64,000 bases of DNA from REEB95 sp050729835 (GTDB lineage: Bacteria > Pseudomonadota > Alphaproteobacteria > ATCC43930 > CGMCC-115725): the NCBI GenBank assembly GCA_050729835.1, contig JBOHLS010000002.1, positions 1-64,000 on the forward strand, read 5' to 3'. The position numbers and the translations under genes are program-made. Of this stretch, positions 41,821 to 52,143 are shown one piece after another (position 1 is the first letter of the stretch; each line of letters begins with the position of its first letter). Below the pieces are notes generated by a model. The model was not told where the DNA came from. It did not search any database and saw only the letters and a list, made by a program, of their open reading frames with translations.

Positions 41821-42998
41821 GCGATCGCCCGCAGGTGAACCTCGTCGGGCCCGTCGACGATCTGCAAGGCGCGGCCCCAGCTCCAGATCTCGGCCAAGGG
41901 CGTGTCCTGGGTCAGGCCGGCGGCGCCGAACACCTGCATGGCGCGGTTGGCGATCATCACCTGCAGGCGCGGCACCGCCACCTTGATGAGCGCGATCTCG
42001 CGTCGCGCCGCCTTGCTGCCGCCCCGGTCGATGAGCCACGCTGCCTTCAGCACCAGCAGCCGCGCCTGCTCGATCTCGATGCGCGACAGCGCGATCCACT
42101 CGCGGATGGTGCCATGCTCGGCGAGCGGCGCGCCGAAGGTCTGGCGCGATTGGGCGCGCGCGATCATCAGCTCGAGCGCCAATTCGCAGGCGCCGATCGA
42201 GCGCATGCAGTGATGGATGCGGCCGGGGCCGAGCCGCGCCTGGGCGAGGGCGAAGCCGCCGCCTTCCTCGCCAAGCAGGTTGGCCGCGGGCACGCGCACG
42301 CTCTCGAACCGCACCTCGCAATGGCCTTGCGGGTGAAGCTCGTGCATCACCAGCAGGTTGCGCACCACGGTCAGGCCCTTGGCGTCGGCTGGCACCAGCA
42401 CCATGCTCTGCCGCTTGTGCGCTTCCTTGCGCTCGGGCGACGTCACGCCCATGACGATGAACAGCTTGCAGCGTGGATCGGCAGCGTTGGTGATGAACCA
42501 CTTGCGGCCGTCGATCACCCAGTCGTTGCCGTCGCGCCGGATCGAAGTGCGAATGTTGGTTGCGTCCGACGAGGCGACGTCGGGCTCGGTCATGGCGAAG
42601 GCCGAGCGGATATTGCCCTCGAGCAACGGCATGAGCCACTGCCGGCGTTGTTCGGCATTGGCCGCCAGGTGCAACAATTCCATGTTGCCGGTGTCGGGCG
42701 CGTTGCAGTTGAACACTTCCGCCGACCACAACAGTCGACCCATGATCTCGGCGCAGGGCGCGTAGTCGAGATTCGATAGCCGCGTGCCGGGCTCGTCGGG
42801 GTTGAGCCCGGGCAGGAACAGGTTCCACAGGCCGGCTTCGCGCGCCTTGGCCTTCAAGTCCTCGATGAACGGCGGCGGGAACACGCCTTGCGCGACCAGA
42901 CGGCGATATTCGACATCGCGCGGCGCGGCATGCTTGGCGATGAAGGCCTTGAGCTGGGCCTGGATGCGCTTCGAGGTGTCGGAGAATTCGAAATTCAT
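41784..42998 (-). CDS. Acyl-CoA dehydrogenase family protein
   Basis: The 404-residue flavoprotein shows the family layout: an N-terminal helical domain (MNFEFSDTSKRIQAQLKAFI), the FAD-contact motif SAFAMTEPDVASSDATNI, WFITNAADPRC, and a C-terminal helical domain ending AARREIALIKVAVPRLQVMI...QVFGAAGLTQDTPLAEIW. It oxidises an acyl-CoA to the enoyl-CoA with electrons passed to ETF. Its length and motifs resemble the ACAD10/11-like or long-chain subgroup. ATG 42998 fits the family start although the ribosome-binding site is weak. It is divergent from the beta-helix gene at 43053. Confidence 0.93.
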   Translation of the reverse strand: MNFEFSDTSKRIQAQLKAFIAKHAAPRDVEYRRLVAQGVFPPPFIEDLKAKAREAGLWNLFLPGLNPDEPGTRLSNLDYAPCAEIMGRLLWSAEVFNCNAPDTGNMELLHLAANAEQRRQWLMPLLEGNIRSAFAMTEPDVASSDATNIRTSIRRDGNDWVIDGRKWFITNAADPRCKLFIVMGVTSPERKEAHKRQSMVLVPADAKGLTVVRNLLVMHELHPQGHCEVRFESVRVPAANLLGEEGGGFALAQARLGPGRIHHCMRSIGACELALELMIARAQSRQTFGAPLAEHGTIREWIALSRIEIEQARLLVLKAAWLIDRGGSKAARREIALIKVAVPRLQVMIANRAMQVFGAAGLTQDTPLAEIWSWGRALQIVDGPDEVHLRAIARGEIKAANAAK

Positions 42999-43052
42999 GA
43001 AAGCTCTTACCCCCGCTTTCTCCGGCCGGGAAGGATAGGGCATATTGGGACG

Positions 43053-44171
43053 ATGACAAAGCGAGCGGCGCTGGCCGCGCTGGTCCTGTTCTTCGCCTGG
43101 GCGGTGCCCGCCTCGGCGCGCGAGATCACGGTCGGCACAGTCGCCGACATCCTGACCGCGTTGCAACGCGCCAAGCCCGGCGACACCGTCACCATCGCGC
43201 CCGGCGATTATGCGCTGCCGGCCATCCGTCTGCATCACGGCGGCACAGCTGGCCATCCGATCACGGTGCGGGCGCGCCGCTTGGGTGACGTGACGCTGAC
43301 CTCGAACGCCACCGAGTTCATCAAGGTCGCGGCGCCCGACTGGGTGTTCGAGAATCTCGACATCGCCGGCACCTGCACCGCCGACACCGAATGCGAGCAC
43401 GCCTTCCACATCGTCAGCCATGCCGACCGCACGGTGATCCGCCGCAACCGCATCCGCGACTTCAACGCCCACATCAAGGGCAACGGCGAGGGCCACCGCT
43501 TCCCCAACGACGTGCGCATCGAGAACAACTGGCTCTTCGGCACGCATGTCCGCCATACCGACAATCCGATCGCGCCGATCGACGTGGTCGGCGGACGGCA
43601 CTGGGTCGTGCGCGGCAATCTCATTGCCGATTACGGCAAAAGCTTCTCCCATCCGGCGATGCGGACCGACGATTACGGCTATGCGCTGTTCTTCAAGGGC
43701 AACTCGTCGGGTACGCTGATTGAAGGCAACGTCGTGCTCTGCGCCGACCGGCTGCCGCATCTGCCTTACACGCGCGGCCTGTCGCTCGGCGGCAGCGCGA
43801 CCGGCCCGCAATTCTGCGAAGGCAGTTGCGACCACGACGAGAACCGCGACAGCGTCATTCGCGACAACGTCGTGCTTGCCTGTCCGAGCGAGCCGGGCAT
43901 CTATCTCTTCCGCGCCACCACCGCGCGGGTGACGGGCAACACCCTGATCGGCACCGGCGGCATCGTCGCCGCCGCGCCCGACACCAGCGCCACCGTCACC
44001 GACAACACCATCGCCGGCGGCGGCATCGTGGCCCAGGTCGGCGCGCGGCTCGATCTCGGCCACAGCTTCCATGTCGGCGGTCCGAAGGACGCCACGCCGC
44101 CAGCCTTCGCGCAAAAAGAAATTGCGGCCTATCGTACCTATTGGAACGCGCTGACGAAGCGGAAGGAATAG
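43053..44171 (+). CDS. Exported right-handed beta-helix protein
   Basis: The 372-residue product begins MTKRAALAALVLFFAWAVPA with a Sec signal peptide, followed by a parallel beta-helix typical of polysaccharide lyase/carbohydrate-binding NosD-like folds: LTALQRAKPGDTVTIAPGDY, then repeats such as VIRRNRIRDFNAHIKG, RIENNWLFGTHV, WVVRGNLIADYG, GTLIEGNVVLCA and RVTGNTLIGTG. Four Cys residues in the two CxxxxxC-like segments may form disulfides. The substrate is probably a polysaccharide, but no lyase residues can be assigned. The convergent gene at 44176 encodes a related fold. Confidence 0.85.
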   Translation: MTKRAALAALVLFFAWAVPASAREITVGTVADILTALQRAKPGDTVTIAPGDYALPAIRLHHGGTAGHPITVRARRLGDVTLTSNATEFIKVAAPDWVFENLDIAGTCTADTECEHAFHIVSHADRTVIRRNRIRDFNAHIKGNGEGHRFPNDVRIENNWLFGTHVRHTDNPIAPIDVVGGRHWVVRGNLIADYGKSFSHPAMRTDDYGYALFFKGNSSGTLIEGNVVLCADRLPHLPYTRGLSLGGSATGPQFCEGSCDHDENRDSVIRDNVVLACPSEPGIYLFRATTARVTGNTLIGTGGIVAAAPDTSATVTDNTIAGGGIVAQVGARLDLGHSFHVGGPKDATPPAFAQKEIAAYRTYWNALTKRKE

Positions 44172-44175
44172 CCGC

Positions 44176-45624
44176 TCAACCCTGCGGCTGAAACGAAATC
44201 GCGCCGGCGTCGAGCGGACCCGTCGTGGCGCGGGCCGCAATGCCGAGCGGCGTCAGCGGCACGTAGGTCGGCCGCAAGCCGAAACCGGCAGCAGAGCCGG
44301 GATCGGCGCCGGCGCCGATCGCCGGCGAGCCGGGCCGCAGGCGATAGTCGTAATGCGCCGCATCGACGAAGCGCACGTCGCCGACCACGCGGTTGCCGTG
44401 GCTGCCGTTGGCGCTGAGTTGATCGGGCTCGGCGTGCGCGCCCGCCAGCACGTTGTTGACGAAGACGCCGGCGCCGACGATCAGCATGCCGGGCCCGGCC
44501 ATGATGTTGTCGGCGACAAAGGCGGCGTTGGGCGAGCGCGAGCGGATGAACAGGCCCGAGCTGCGATCCATCACCATGGTGTTGCCGACGACGTAGAGCT
44601 CTTGCAGCGGATTGGTCGGGCCCTCCATCGAATAGGCGATCATGGCGTAGTTCTCGGCGCGCGGGCCTTTCTCGATGATGTTGCCGATGATGTAGGTGCG
44701 GCCGCCGTTCGACACGTCGATCGAATAGCTCGCCGTGCCGTTGGGATAATCCATGATGCGGTTGTAGAGGATGTAGTTGTTGAGGGCGCGCGTCTTGACG
44801 TGATGGCCGGTGACGGTGCCGTGAAAATAGCTGCCGCGCAGCACGAAGTTGCGCACCTTGCCGATATAGATGCCGTGGGTCGAGCCGCTGGTCGTGCCGT
44901 TGTGCGCGAACTCGGAATTCTCGATGACGATATCGCTCTTCGGATTCGGCGCCGAGAGGATCCCATCCTCGTTGTCGTGAATGTAGGCGTTGACCAGGGT
45001 CAGGCCGGCACCTTCGGCGCGGATCGCGGCGCCGTTGCCGTCGCCCACCTTGCAGCCCGAGAACTCAATGTTTTCGATGCGGATCTTGTCGCCGTGCGTG
45101 ACCCAGATCGCCTTGCCCTGCGCCGCGTCGCCATCGGCATAGAGGTGCGGCCGGCCGCCGACGCCGCGAATGACGATGTCGCTCTGGTTCCACACCGCGA
45201 CGTCGCCGCGATAGTCGGCGGCGTCGATCTCGATCACGTCGCCGTTCTTGGCTTCGTGGGCGGCCTGGCTCGGCACCTTGATCTGTCGGCTTGGGCCGAC
45301 ATGCAGGATGCGGCCGCTCGGATGGTCCGGCTTCATCGGCGGGAAGACGAGGGCGTTGGCCGGCGGATGGGCGCCGCCGTCCTGTGATGCGGCCGGCGCT
45401 GTCGCGACCGCGACCGTTGCGTTGGGCAGCGTGATCGGTGCTGCCGCTTCGGCGGACCCGGTTCGACTCGCGCCCGTGAAGCTCAGCGACGCGATGTCGC
45501 CAGGCTGCACCGGCACGGTGATGACCTGGCCGTCACGCAGCCGGATCACCATGTCGGCAAGGGAGGGGGTGGCGGCCAGCACAAGGGCGACCGCCGCGAA
45601 CAACGCAGCGCGGCGAAGGAGCAT
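44176..45624 (-). CDS. Exported right-handed beta-helix protein, second
   Basis: The 482-residue product starts at ATG 45624 (MLLRRAALFAAVALVLAATP) with a Sec signal peptide. Residues about 25-60 form a small domain; the bulk is a parallel beta-helix (RPHLYADGDAAQGKAIWVTH, IEFSGCKVGDGNGAAIRAEG, IVIENSEFAHNGTTSG, FVLRGSYFHGTVTGHHVKTR, YILYNRIMDYPNGTASYSID) ending in a conserved-looking C-terminal domain with RLRPGSPAIGAGAD, a pattern common in choice-of-anchor or PbH1-repeat proteins. An in-frame ATG at 45708 would disrupt the signal. It faces the other beta-helix gene tail to tail with a 4-bp gap. Confidence 0.85.
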   Translation of the reverse strand: MLLRRAALFAAVALVLAATPSLADMVIRLRDGQVITVPVQPGDIASLSFTGASRTGSAEAAAPITLPNATVAVATAPAASQDGGAHPPANALVFPPMKPDHPSGRILHVGPSRQIKVPSQAAHEAKNGDVIEIDAADYRGDVAVWNQSDIVIRGVGGRPHLYADGDAAQGKAIWVTHGDKIRIENIEFSGCKVGDGNGAAIRAEGAGLTLVNAYIHDNEDGILSAPNPKSDIVIENSEFAHNGTTSGSTHGIYIGKVRNFVLRGSYFHGTVTGHHVKTRALNNYILYNRIMDYPNGTASYSIDVSNGGRTYIIGNIIEKGPRAENYAMIAYSMEGPTNPLQELYVVGNTMVMDRSSGLFIRSRSPNAAFVADNIMAGPGMLIVGAGVFVNNVLAGAHAEPDQLSANGSHGNRVVGDVRFVDAAHYDYRLRPGSPAIGAGADPGSAAGFGLRPTYVPLTPLGIAARATTGPLDAGAISFQPQG

Positions 45625-45800
45625 GGATTGACCGACTGAAAAATATTTCAAAATCAATATATCATAGAGAATTATTAATCTCTTGCTTGAGCGCATGGTT
45701 AACGCCACCCGCCGGCTTTAAGTACGGCTGACACGACCCGGAGAATGTAGCCGTCCCCTGCGACGGAGCGTCACAAGTCCCTGATCAGAAAAGGGTTGTT

Positions 45801-45850
45801 TCGGCTTGAAAGCCGAGCTTTAGTGCCGATCTATTGAGTACTGAAACAGT
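45801..45850. promoter_or_regulatory. Two inverted repeats before the SUF regulator, candidate operators
   Basis: TCGGCTTGAAAGCCGA (45801-45816) is a perfect 7-bp inverted repeat with a 2-base centre, and ACTGAAACAGT (45840-45850) is a perfect 4-bp inverted repeat with a 3-base centre, ending 19 bases before the GTG start of the RrF2-type gene. Autoregulation of SUF/ISC operons by such regulators is well known; assigning either repeat as the site is inference. The 240-bp gap also holds an AT-rich stretch (45636-45680) that probably carries the promoter of the leftward beta-helix gene. Confidence 0.45.
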
Positions 45851-45868
45851 CCTAAATACGAGGACAGC

Positions 45869-46335
45869 GTGATCATCCTCAGCAAGCTCGCCGATTACGG
45901 CGTCATCGTTGCGACCCAGCTGGCGGCCGAGCCAGAGCGCCAGATGAACGCCGCGACCCTGGCCGAGCAGACCCGTCTGCCGCGTGCCACGGTCGCCAAG
46001 CTACTCAAGGCCTTGGCGCATGGCGGGCTGGTCACGGCGTCGCGCGGCGCCGCTGGTGGCTACCGCCTGGCGCGGCCGGCCGCCGCCATCTCGATCGCCG
46101 AGGTGGTTGCGGCAATCGACGGCGCCATCGGCGTCACCCAATGCTCGATCCACGGGCCGGATTGCACCCGTACCGATTTCTGCTCGACCAAGCCGCATTG
46201 GAAGAGGATCAACGACGCGGTCGGCACCGCGCTCGCCGGCATGCCCCTGGCGGAGATGACCCCAGCCTACCGCTTCGCGCAATGGATCAAGTTGCCGCCC
46301 AAGCCCGGTCCGGCGGACGGGCAGGGAGCCGCGCC

Positions 46336-46339
<4 letters not shown>
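45869..46339 (+). CDS. SUF system regulator, RrF2/IscR family
   Basis: The 156-residue protein has a winged helix-turn-helix (about 8-70, ADYGVIVATQLAAEPERQMN, PRATVAKLLKALAHGGLV) and the three-cysteine cluster-binding pattern Cys92, Cys99 and Cys105 (QCSIHGPDCTRTDFCST) expected for a [2Fe-2S] sensor. It should adjust expression of the downstream iron-sulfur assembly genes to cluster status. It starts with GTG (45869), and its stop overlaps sufB by ATGA, tying regulator and operon together. Confidence 0.93.
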
Positions 46340-47784
<1,445 letters not shown>

Positions 47785-47789
47785 TGGGT

Positions 47790-47915
47790 TGCATCCACAT
47801 CGTGCGTGCCTCGACGACGTTCGGCATGAGGACTTTTCTTGATGGTACAAAGAAAAGTTTCCTCATCCTAAGGCGCGAGCGCAGCGAGCGTCCCGAAGAA
47901 CGCAGGGCGTCGATC
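47790..47915. repeat. Large imperfect palindromic repeat between sufB and sufC
   Basis: The 150-bp gap between sufB and sufC holds an inverted repeat whose core arms ACTTTTCTT (about 47833-47841) and AAGAAAAGT (47851-47859) flank an 8-10 base loop, with outer CATGAGGA/CCTCATC and the more degenerate TTCGGCATGAGG/CCTAAGGCGCGAGC arms. Such elements are dispersed in alphaproteobacterial genomes. In the transcript this would be a long hairpin inside the suf operon. Confidence 0.65.
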
Positions 47916-47934
47916 CTGGATACGGATTAGGAGC

Positions 47935-48684
47935 ATGCTCGAAATCAGGAATTTGCACGCTCGGATCAGCGAAGGCCGCGAGATACTCAAAGGCGTCGAC
48001 CTGACCGTGAAAGCCGGCGAGGTCCACGCCATGATGGGGCCGAACGGCTCGGGCAAGAGCACGCTCGCGGGCGTGCTCTCGGGCAAGCCGGGCTACGAGG
48101 TGACCGACGGCCAGGTGCTGTTCCAGGGCCGCGACCTGCTGGCGATGGCGGCGGACGAGCGCGCGCGCGACGGCGTCTTCATGGCGTTCCAGTATCCGGT
48201 CGAGATTCCGGGCGTAAACAACATGTATTTCCTGCGCGCCGCGCTCAACGCCGTGCGCAAGCAGCGCGGCGAGAGTGCGATGGACGCCGGCCAGTTTTTG
48301 AAGGCGGTGCGCACCAAGCTCAAGCTGCTCGAGATCGGCGAGGATTTGCTCCAACGCGGCGTCAACGTCGGGTTCTCCGGCGGCGAGAAAAAGCGCAACG
48401 AGATCTTCCAGATGGCGATGCTCGAGCCCAGGCTCGCCATCCTCGACGAAACCGACAGCGGCCTCGACATCGACGCGCTTCAGATGGTGGCGCGCGGCAT
48501 CAACGCGCTGCGCGGGCCGGAGCGCGCGATCGTGATGATCACGCACTATCAGCGGCTCCTGGACCACGTCGTGCCTGACCGGGTGCACGTGCTGTCGGGC
48601 GGCCGGATCGTCAAGTCGGGTGACGCGGCGCTGGCGGCCGAGCTGGAGCAAACCGGTTACGGCGCCTATGGGGACGCGGCGTGA
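47935..48684 (+). CDS. sufC: Fe-S cluster assembly ATPase SufC
   Basis: The 249-residue ABC-type ATPase drives the SufBCD complex. Walker A MGPNGSGKS, Q-loop FMAFQYPVEIPG, signature FSGGEKKR, Walker B LAILDETDSGLD and the switch His in MITHYQRLL are all present. It starts MLEIRNLHARISEGREILKG at 47935 after the palindromic repeat, and its stop overlaps the GTG start of sufD. Confidence 0.97.
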   Translation: MLEIRNLHARISEGREILKGVDLTVKAGEVHAMMGPNGSGKSTLAGVLSGKPGYEVTDGQVLFQGRDLLAMAADERARDGVFMAFQYPVEIPGVNNMYFLRAALNAVRKQRGESAMDAGQFLKAVRTKLKLLEIGEDLLQRGVNVGFSGGEKKRNEIFQMAMLEPRLAILDETDSGLDIDALQMVARGINALRGPERAIVMITHYQRLLDHVVPDRVHVLSGGRIVKSGDAALAAELEQTGYGAYGDAA

Positions 48685-49982
48685 GCGCGTTCGCCGAAAT
48701 CCAACCTTACGTCGAGGCGTTCAAGGCGCGGCCGCATGCCGGCGAACCCGATTGGTTGGCCGGCCGGCGCAAAGCGGCGTTGAACCGTTTCAGCGAACTC
48801 GGCTTCCCGACGCGCAAGCAGGAAGCTTGGCGCTTCACCGATCTACAGCCATTGCAGCGCGTGGCGTTTCCGCCGGCAAGCGACGCCAGCCGTATCACTG
48901 CGACCGACGTCGCGCCGTGGCTTTATGCCGAGGCCGCCCACCGCATCGTGCTGGTTGACGGCGCTTTCGTGCCCGAACTCTCTGCCATCGGCGATTTGCC
49001 CGAAGGCGCGTGGCTCGCCTCGACCGCGCAGACGTTGCACGATAGACCCGAATTGCTCGACCGGGCGCTGCGCGAGACCGATACGTTTGGTGCGCAGCCT
49101 TTCGTCGCACTCAACGCCGCGCTCTTTGCCGATGGCTTCGTGCTGACGCTCGACCAGGGCGTCGCGCTCGACCGCGCGGTCGAGGTCGTCCATCTCGGCC
49201 GCGCCGCCAACCGCTCGGCGCAGCTGCGCAATCTGATCCGGCTTGCGCCGGGTAGCCGCGTGACGCTGATCGAGACCTATGCCGGCGCGGGCGCTTATTG
49301 GACCAACACCGTCGACGCGATCGAAGTCGGCGCCGGCGCGGCGCTCCGGCACGTCAAGTTGCAGGATGAGGCCGCGGCGGCGATCCATCTCGGCCACAAC
49401 CGCGTCGCGCTTGATCGCGATGCGCGCTACGTGAACTTCACGCTGTCGCTCGGCGGCCGCCTCGCGCGCAGCGACATTTACCTGAAATTCGACGGCGAGG
49501 GCGCGGCCTGCGGCCTGTTTGGCGCGACGCTGTTGCGCGGCGAGCAGGAAGGCACGATCGCCACCGTCGTCGATCACGACGCGCCGCGCTGCGTCACGCG
49601 CGAATATTTCAAGAGCGTCGCCGCCGATCGCGCCCACGGCGTCTTCCTCGGCACCATCGGCGTGCGGCCGCAGGCGCAGAAGACCGACGCCAACCAGCTC
49701 AGCAAGAACCTGTTGCTGGGCGCGCGCGCGGCGATCGACACCAAGCCCGAGCTCGAAATCCTTGCCGACGACGTCAAATGCAGCCACGGCGCCACGGTCG
49801 GCGATCTCGACGAGGCGGCGCTGTTCTACCTCGAAAGCCGCGGCATCCCGGCGGCCGAGGCGCGCCGCATGCTGGTCGAGGCCTTCGCCGCCGAGGTGAT
49901 CGAGCGCATCGAGGACGACGCGGCGCTGCGCGCGCATCTCAGCCGTCATGTCGCCCGCTGGCTCGCGGGAGGCGTCGCATGA
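48681..49982 (+). CDS. sufD: Fe-S cluster assembly protein SufD
   Basis: SufD is the SufB paralogue that completes the SufBC2D scaffold. The 433-residue product starts with GTG at 48681 (overlap GTGA with sufC), has an N-terminal helical segment with ELGFPTRKQEAWRFTDLQPL and a beta-helix core ending in TDANQLSKNLLLGARAAIDT and CSHGATVGDLDEAALFYLES, the SufB/D interface region with the conserved KCSHGAT Cys-His. The stop overlaps the sufS start (ATGA). Confidence 0.96.
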   Translation: MSAFAEIQPYVEAFKARPHAGEPDWLAGRRKAALNRFSELGFPTRKQEAWRFTDLQPLQRVAFPPASDASRITATDVAPWLYAEAAHRIVLVDGAFVPELSAIGDLPEGAWLASTAQTLHDRPELLDRALRETDTFGAQPFVALNAALFADGFVLTLDQGVALDRAVEVVHLGRAANRSAQLRNLIRLAPGSRVTLIETYAGAGAYWTNTVDAIEVGAGAALRHVKLQDEAAAAIHLGHNRVALDRDARYVNFTLSLGGRLARSDIYLKFDGEGAACGLFGATLLRGEQEGTIATVVDHDAPRCVTREYFKSVAADRAHGVFLGTIGVRPQAQKTDANQLSKNLLLGARAAIDTKPELEILADDVKCSHGATVGDLDEAALFYLESRGIPAAEARRMLVEAFAAEVIERIEDDAALRAHLSRHVARWLAGGVA

Positions 49983-51223
49983 GCCGCGCCGCGTTGCAGG
50001 CGACCGCCAAACCCGCGCTCGATCCGGCGCGGATCAAGCGCGACTTTCCGGTGTTTGCGAACAATCCCGGCCTGGTGTTTCTCGATAGCGCCGCCTCGGC
50101 GCAGAAGCCGGCTACGGTGATCGACGGCGTCGCCGAGTTCTATCGCACCGATTATGCCAACGTGCATCGCGGCGTTTATCGCCTGTCGGCGCGCTCGTCC
50201 GATCTTTACGAGGGCGCGCGCGAGACCGTGTGCCGCTTTCTCAACGCCGCCGCGGCCGACGAGATCGTGTTCGTGCGCGGCGCGACCGAGGCGATCAATC
50301 TCGTCGCCTATTCCTGGGGCATGACTTTCCTCAAGCCCGGCGACGAAGTGCTGATCACCGAGCTCGAGCACCACGCCAACATCGTGCCATGGCAGCTGAT
50401 CCGCGAGCGCACCGGTTTGAAGCTCGTCGTCGCGCCGATCGACACCTCGGGCGGCCTCGACCTGGCGGCGTTCGAAGCGCGGCTGTCGTCGCGCACCAAG
50501 TTGGTGGCGATGACGCAGCTCGCCAACGCCACCGGCGCGATGCTGCCCATCGAGGCGATGATCCGCTTGGCGCACAAACACGGCGCCAAGGTTCTGGTCG
50601 ACGGCTGTCAGGCGGCGCCGCGCCTAGCGGTCGACGTCCGCGCGTTCGATTGCGATTTCTACGTCTTCTCCGGTCACAAGATCTACGGCCCGACCGGCAT
50701 CGGCGTGCTCTATGCCAAGGGCACGATCCTCGAAACCATACCGCCGTGGCAGGGCGGCGGCGACATGATCGAGCAGGTCACGTTCGAGAAGACGACGTTC
50801 CAGAAACCGCCGCATCGCTTCGAGGCGGGCACGCCAGACATTTCGGGCGCGATCGGCCTAGCGATTGCCCTCGACTATGTCGAGGCGCTCGGTCGCGACT
50901 CGATCTTCGCGCATGAGGAGAGGCTGACGGGCTACGGCGTCGACACGCTGTCGCGCCTGCCGGGCATCCGCCTGGTGCCGGCGGGACAACGCCGCCTCGG
51001 CATCCTTTCGGTCGACGTCCAGGGCGTGCATCCGCACGACCTGGCCACCGTGCTCGACCAGCACCACGTCGCGGTGCGCGCCGGACACCACTGCGCCCAG
51101 CCGCTGATGGACCGGCTTGGTCTTGCCGGCACGACGCGGGCGTCGCTCGGCATCTACAACGACACGCGCGACATCGACGCTCTGGCCGATGCGCTCGCCG
51201 CGGCACAGAAGATTTTTGCGTGA
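49979..51223 (+). CDS. sufS: Cysteine desulfurase SufS
   Basis: SufS extracts sulfur from L-cysteine as a persulfide. The 414-residue group II enzyme has the pyridoxal-phosphate Lys234 in FSGHKIYGPTG, the substrate-loop motif ELEHHANIVPWQ, QAAPRL and catalytic Cys372 in RAGHHCAQPLM. It starts at ATG 49979 inside the sufD stop. The next gene encodes a SufU-type partner, which fits with sulfur transfer from Cys372 to a zinc-bound thiol rather than to SufE. Confidence 0.97.
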   Translation: MSRAALQATAKPALDPARIKRDFPVFANNPGLVFLDSAASAQKPATVIDGVAEFYRTDYANVHRGVYRLSARSSDLYEGARETVCRFLNAAAADEIVFVRGATEAINLVAYSWGMTFLKPGDEVLITELEHHANIVPWQLIRERTGLKLVVAPIDTSGGLDLAAFEARLSSRTKLVAMTQLANATGAMLPIEAMIRLAHKHGAKVLVDGCQAAPRLAVDVRAFDCDFYVFSGHKIYGPTGIGVLYAKGTILETIPPWQGGGDMIEQVTFEKTTFQKPPHRFEAGTPDISGAIGLAIALDYVEALGRDSIFAHEERLTGYGVDTLSRLPGIRLVPAGQRRLGILSVDVQGVHPHDLATVLDQHHVAVRAGHHCAQPLMDRLGLAGTTRASLGIYNDTRDIDALADALAAAQKIFA

Positions 51224-51693
51224 GAGCCATGGACGCGCGCGAGCTTTACCAGGACATCATCCTCGATCACGGACGCCACCCGCGCAATTTCCGCGCGCTG
51301 GAGCACGCGACCAATCTCGCCCACGGTCACAATCCGCTGTGCGGCGACCGCGTCACGGTCTATCTCGAACTCGACGGCGACCGGATCAAGGACGTGAGCT
51401 TCGACGGCCGCGGTTGCGCGATCTCGACCGCGTCGGCGTCGCTGATGACCGAGGTCCTGAAGGGCAAGACGCTGGCCGAGTCCGAGGCACTGTTCCAGGG
51501 CTTCCATGCCGAGGTCACGGGCAAGCCGGTGCCGGCGCTGCCGACGGCGCTGGCCGACGACATGGAACGCTTGGCGCCGCTCGAAGGCGTGCGCGCTTAT
51601 CCGACGCGGGTTAAGTGCGCGACGCTGGCGTGGCACGCCTTCGAGGCCGCGCTCAAGAACGGCACGGCTGCCGCGACGGTGAAGACGGAGTAG
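51220..51693 (+). CDS. sufU: SufU-type sulfur-transfer/scaffold protein
   Basis: The 157-residue NifU_N-fold protein has Cys41 followed by Gly-Asp (LCGDRV), Cys66 (GRGCAISTASASLMTE) and Cys133 (RVKCATLAW), the three cysteines and Asp that bind zinc in SufU. The stretch of about 65 residues between the second and third cysteines matches the longer SufU spacing rather than IscU. It works with SufS as sulfur acceptor. I use GTG 51220 (overlap with sufS as elsewhere in the operon); ATG 51229 is an alternative. No sufE or sufA gene is seen nearby. Confidence 0.9.
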   Translation: MRAMDARELYQDIILDHGRHPRNFRALEHATNLAHGHNPLCGDRVTVYLELDGDRIKDVSFDGRGCAISTASASLMTEVLKGKTLAESEALFQGFHAEVTGKPVPALPTALADDMERLAPLEGVRAYPTRVKCATLAWHAFEAALKNGTAAATVKTE

Positions 51694-51696
51694 GCG

Positions 51697-52110
51697 GTGA
51701 GCGGCGAGAACAGCAACCAGGACCCATTCGAGTTCCTGCGCGACGATCCGGAAGAGGTCGCCGAGATGGAAGACGTCGAGCGGCCGAAGCCGGACGCAGG
51801 CGATCCGGCGCTGCGCGAGCAGGTGCTCGCGGCGCTCAAGACCGTGCGCGATCCCGAGATTCCAGTGAACCTCGTCGATCTCGGCCTGATCTACGAGCTC
51901 ATCGTTAACCGGGACGGCGTCGTTTATGTCGAGATGACGCTGACCACGCCGGCCTGCCCGGTGGCGGGCGCGCTGCCCGGCCAGGTGCGCGACGCGATCT
52001 CGGCGGTGCCCGGCGTGCAGGAGGCGCGCGTCAAACTGGTTTGGACGCCGCCGTGGGACAAGGAGCGGATGTCCGAGGAAGCTAAGCTCGAGCTTGGTCT
52101 GATTGATTAG
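51697..52110 (+). CDS. sufT: SUF system protein SufT (MIP18/DUF59 family)
   Basis: The 137-residue protein has an acidic N terminus of about 40 residues and the MIP18/DUF59 domain with VRDPEIPVNLVDLGLIYELI and the conserved Cys in TTPACPVAGALP, ending WTPPWDKERMSEEAKLELGL. SufT acts in maturation of iron-sulfur proteins, probably in cluster transfer. It starts with GTG 51697, three bases after the sufU stop, and is the last gene of the suf operon. Confidence 0.92.
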   Translation: MSGENSNQDPFEFLRDDPEEVAEMEDVERPKPDAGDPALREQVLAALKTVRDPEIPVNLVDLGLIYELIVNRDGVVYVEMTLTTPACPVAGALPGQVRDAISAVPGVQEARVKLVWTPPWDKERMSEEAKLELGLID

Positions 52111-52143
52111 CACGGCGGATGGCGTTGGACGGATGAGGGGGAC

